Assembly (NCBI GenBank): GCA_027625915.1
Contig: JANTQA010000057.1
Coordinates: 9,734,001 to 9,798,000 of the forward strand
Source of the DNA: Anaeramoeba flamelloides
Lineage: Eukaryota > Metamonada > Anaeramoebidae
DNA length: 64,000 nucleotides
Direction of reading: 5' to 3'
This document shows, piece after piece, positions 62,601 to 64,000 of this stretch; within the stretch, counting starts at the first letter, position 1, and every line of letters starts with the position of its first letter. Both the position numbers and the translations under genes were made by a program. Under the pieces are notes generated by a model. It saw nothing but the letters and a program-made list of their open reading frames with translations. It had not been told where the DNA came from and did no database searches.

Positions 62601-64000
62601 GGTGGTGTGTTTGGGTCATATGGTTGGAGTGGTGAGGCGGTAGAAAATGTTACACAAAGGCTGATTCAATTAAAATTGAAAGTGTTGCCACCGCTAAGAA
62701 TTAGGTTCCGGGCAAACCCAGAAGAAAGGGTATTTTGTACAAATTGGGGTCGCACAATCTCCAAAATACTTGGATCCAATAAATTTGAAGAAGACCTGCA
62801 AAATGATTCTTATTTACAATTTAAAAAATCAATCGCTAAAAATAAATTAAAATTTTCAAAAATTATTGCATACTCTAATGAACAACAAAGAGTAAATGTA
62901 AATAATAGATCGTTCATTAGTAGTAGCTTCCATTGTTCCCCAAGATCCAATAATAAATTGAAACTGTGGAAATGTATCATTTGTGGCGAATTAATAAAAT
63001 CAAAGTTTATTCCGAGAATTATATGCCCCGGGTGTAGTGCGGGTCCTGATATTTTTGTTTGTATTGGGGTAATAGAAAATGGTGGTGATAATGTTGATCA
63101 AAATGATTCCCAAATAACAAATAATGAATTTGCTGGATATGAAACTTTTCAAAGCGCTTTGCAAACAAGTGAAAATGGGCAACAAGAAATAACCGGATCG
63201 CATCACGATGGTGTTCTTACTGATAGCACTAATAGTGACAAATCCCAAAAGCATGAAAGTAACAAAAGTACTCTGTTGAAAAGAAAAAAATACATAAGAT
63301 ATTCCTCGATCGCAAAAATTTCTGAAAACTCATCAAATCAGATAATTAAAGAAGGAATCAAATCTGATTTTAAAGGGCACATTGTTGTTGTGGGCGCATC
63401 TGCAGGTGGTGTTTCTGCTGTCAAAACGATTAGGAAATATAATAAAGTTGCACGGGTAACATTAATATCAAAAGAAAATTGCATGCCATATTACCGGGCG
63501 CTCTTAACAAATGCGCTATCAGATTTCAGAACTACCAAGAGCAATAATTTCCAATTACTAACAAAGGAATGGCTGGTTGAAAACTCTGTAGATTTATTAA
63601 AAAATGCGGTCTTGGTAAAAATCCGAAGGAAAAAAAAAAAAATCACAGTGAAATCAAGAATCCAGCCAAATGAAAAAATGAAAAAAGATTGCTATACTTT
63701 GACATCAAAATTTTTAAAAATCAAATATGACAAATTGATTTTAGCCATCGGGGCAAAGCAAACCATACCAAAGGAAAAGAAAAATAGATTATCAGTTTTA
63801 TATCCAAAGATGTTTAAAAAAAAAAATAATATGGACAATAATTTAATTCTCAAAGATGAATTCATACATAGTAAATCAAATGTGTTTAGTTTCCGAGCCC
63901 TGGATGACGTGTATGAATTAAATTTATTTTTAACAATTGGAGACCATAAAAAGGCTATTATCATCGGGTGTGGCCCTCTGGGCATCGAAATAATGGACCC
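56631..64000 (+). CDS. Flavodiiron protein fused to rubredoxin and NADH:rubredoxin oxidoreductase (partial)
   Basis: Exons: 56631-56639 (putative, Met-Ile-Lys), 56746-57212, and 62000 to the window edge; about 825 residues are visible. Phases match across the 106-nt and 4787-nt introns. The metallo-beta-lactamase-like core carries all expected diiron ligands: His91, Glu93 and Asp95 in NHTEPDH, His160 (LHWPD, split across the big intron), Asp179 (TCDVFG) and His242 (CPSHGP). A flavodoxin domain (about 265-410; FGTPTLNGDAHP, GGVFGSYGWSG) binds FMN. Residues 482-504 are a short-spaced rubredoxin, CIIC-x13-CPGC. A roughly 100-residue Ser/Asn-rich linker leads to an FAD/NAD oxidoreductase from about 617 (IVVVGASAGG; second nucleotide motif IIIGCGPLG at the edge). 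It should reduce O2 to water, or NO, with NADH, protecting an anaerobic cell. The architecture resembles class F flavodiiron enzymes. The last exon is continuously open to the edge. Confidence 0.92.
57279..57925 (+). repeat. Direct repeat pair, units of about 145 bp, 505 bp apart
   Basis: Unit 1 (57279-57425) and unit 2 (57784-57925) share TTCTTTTACAAA-AGAGAA, AAGTTGTA-TTTGTGATCTCC and CTATTTTAAAAA-GGAAAA. The differences are a handful of substitutions. Both lie within the flavodiiron intron; the pair looks like a local duplication. Confidence 0.7.
60290..60364 (+). repeat. Minisatellite, ATCACAGAA unit
   Basis: Units of ATCACAGAAA, ATTACAGAA and ATCATAGAA alternate over about 75 bp. The unit is the complement of the array at 18531-18636, and both arrays read ATCACAGAA in the sense of their host transcripts. 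Confidence 0.75.

Overview
The window is very AT-rich eukaryotic DNA with long homopolymer runs, (AT)n and (AAT)n microsatellites, many short palindromic transposon relics and GT-AG spliced genes. An anaerobic lifestyle is suggested by the gene at the right edge. It is a flavodiiron protein fused to a short-spaced rubredoxin and an NADH:rubredoxin-oxidoreductase domain, a multidomain oxygen reductase known from anaerobic bacteria and anaerobic protists. Together with F-box/TMEM185-like, BTB/BACK and heterotrimeric G-alpha genes, this points to a free-living anaerobic amoeboid or metamonad-type protist. Anaeramoeba is my best guess, by inference only.

Host genes, left to right: an F-box plus multi-spanning TMEM185-like membrane protein (3988-5801, +, one intron); a complete G-protein alpha subunit (12250-23260, -, five exons, 358 aa, with introns of about 6.3 and 3.3 kb); a BTB-BACK protein with a GATase-like C-terminus (28676-30547, +, intronless); ribosomal protein eS24 (49665-50304, -, one intron); a COMM-domain protein (51521-52072, +); and the flavodiiron fusion (56631 to beyond 64000, +), whose putative three-codon first exon and second exon are separated from the rest by a 4.8-kb intron. 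Exon joins were inferred by matching phases and family alignments; every join preserves frame.

Mobile and repeat DNA fills the rest. A CACTA/EnSpm-like DNA transposase relict lies at 38333-42930 in several frames. A roughly 200-bp palindromic element with TA ends (CAGTCAGTTTCAC termini) occurs six times, four of them in 46.2-47.9 kb. Elements with TTAA-type ends lie at 2626-3187, 17535-17767 and 27527-28286. Other foldback elements lie at 7019-7375, 20777-21262 and 54663-55532. The most unusual structure is at 33843-34930: three copies of a roughly 240-bp unit, each a string of short inverted repeats (five clear, one weak), accompanied by a scattered GGCACTTACTGG motif.

The genes do not form an operon or shared pathway. 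They are independent housekeeping, signalling and oxygen-defence genes separated by repeat-rich DNA. Two of the three giant introns carry the same ATCACAGAA minisatellite in the same orientation relative to transcription.
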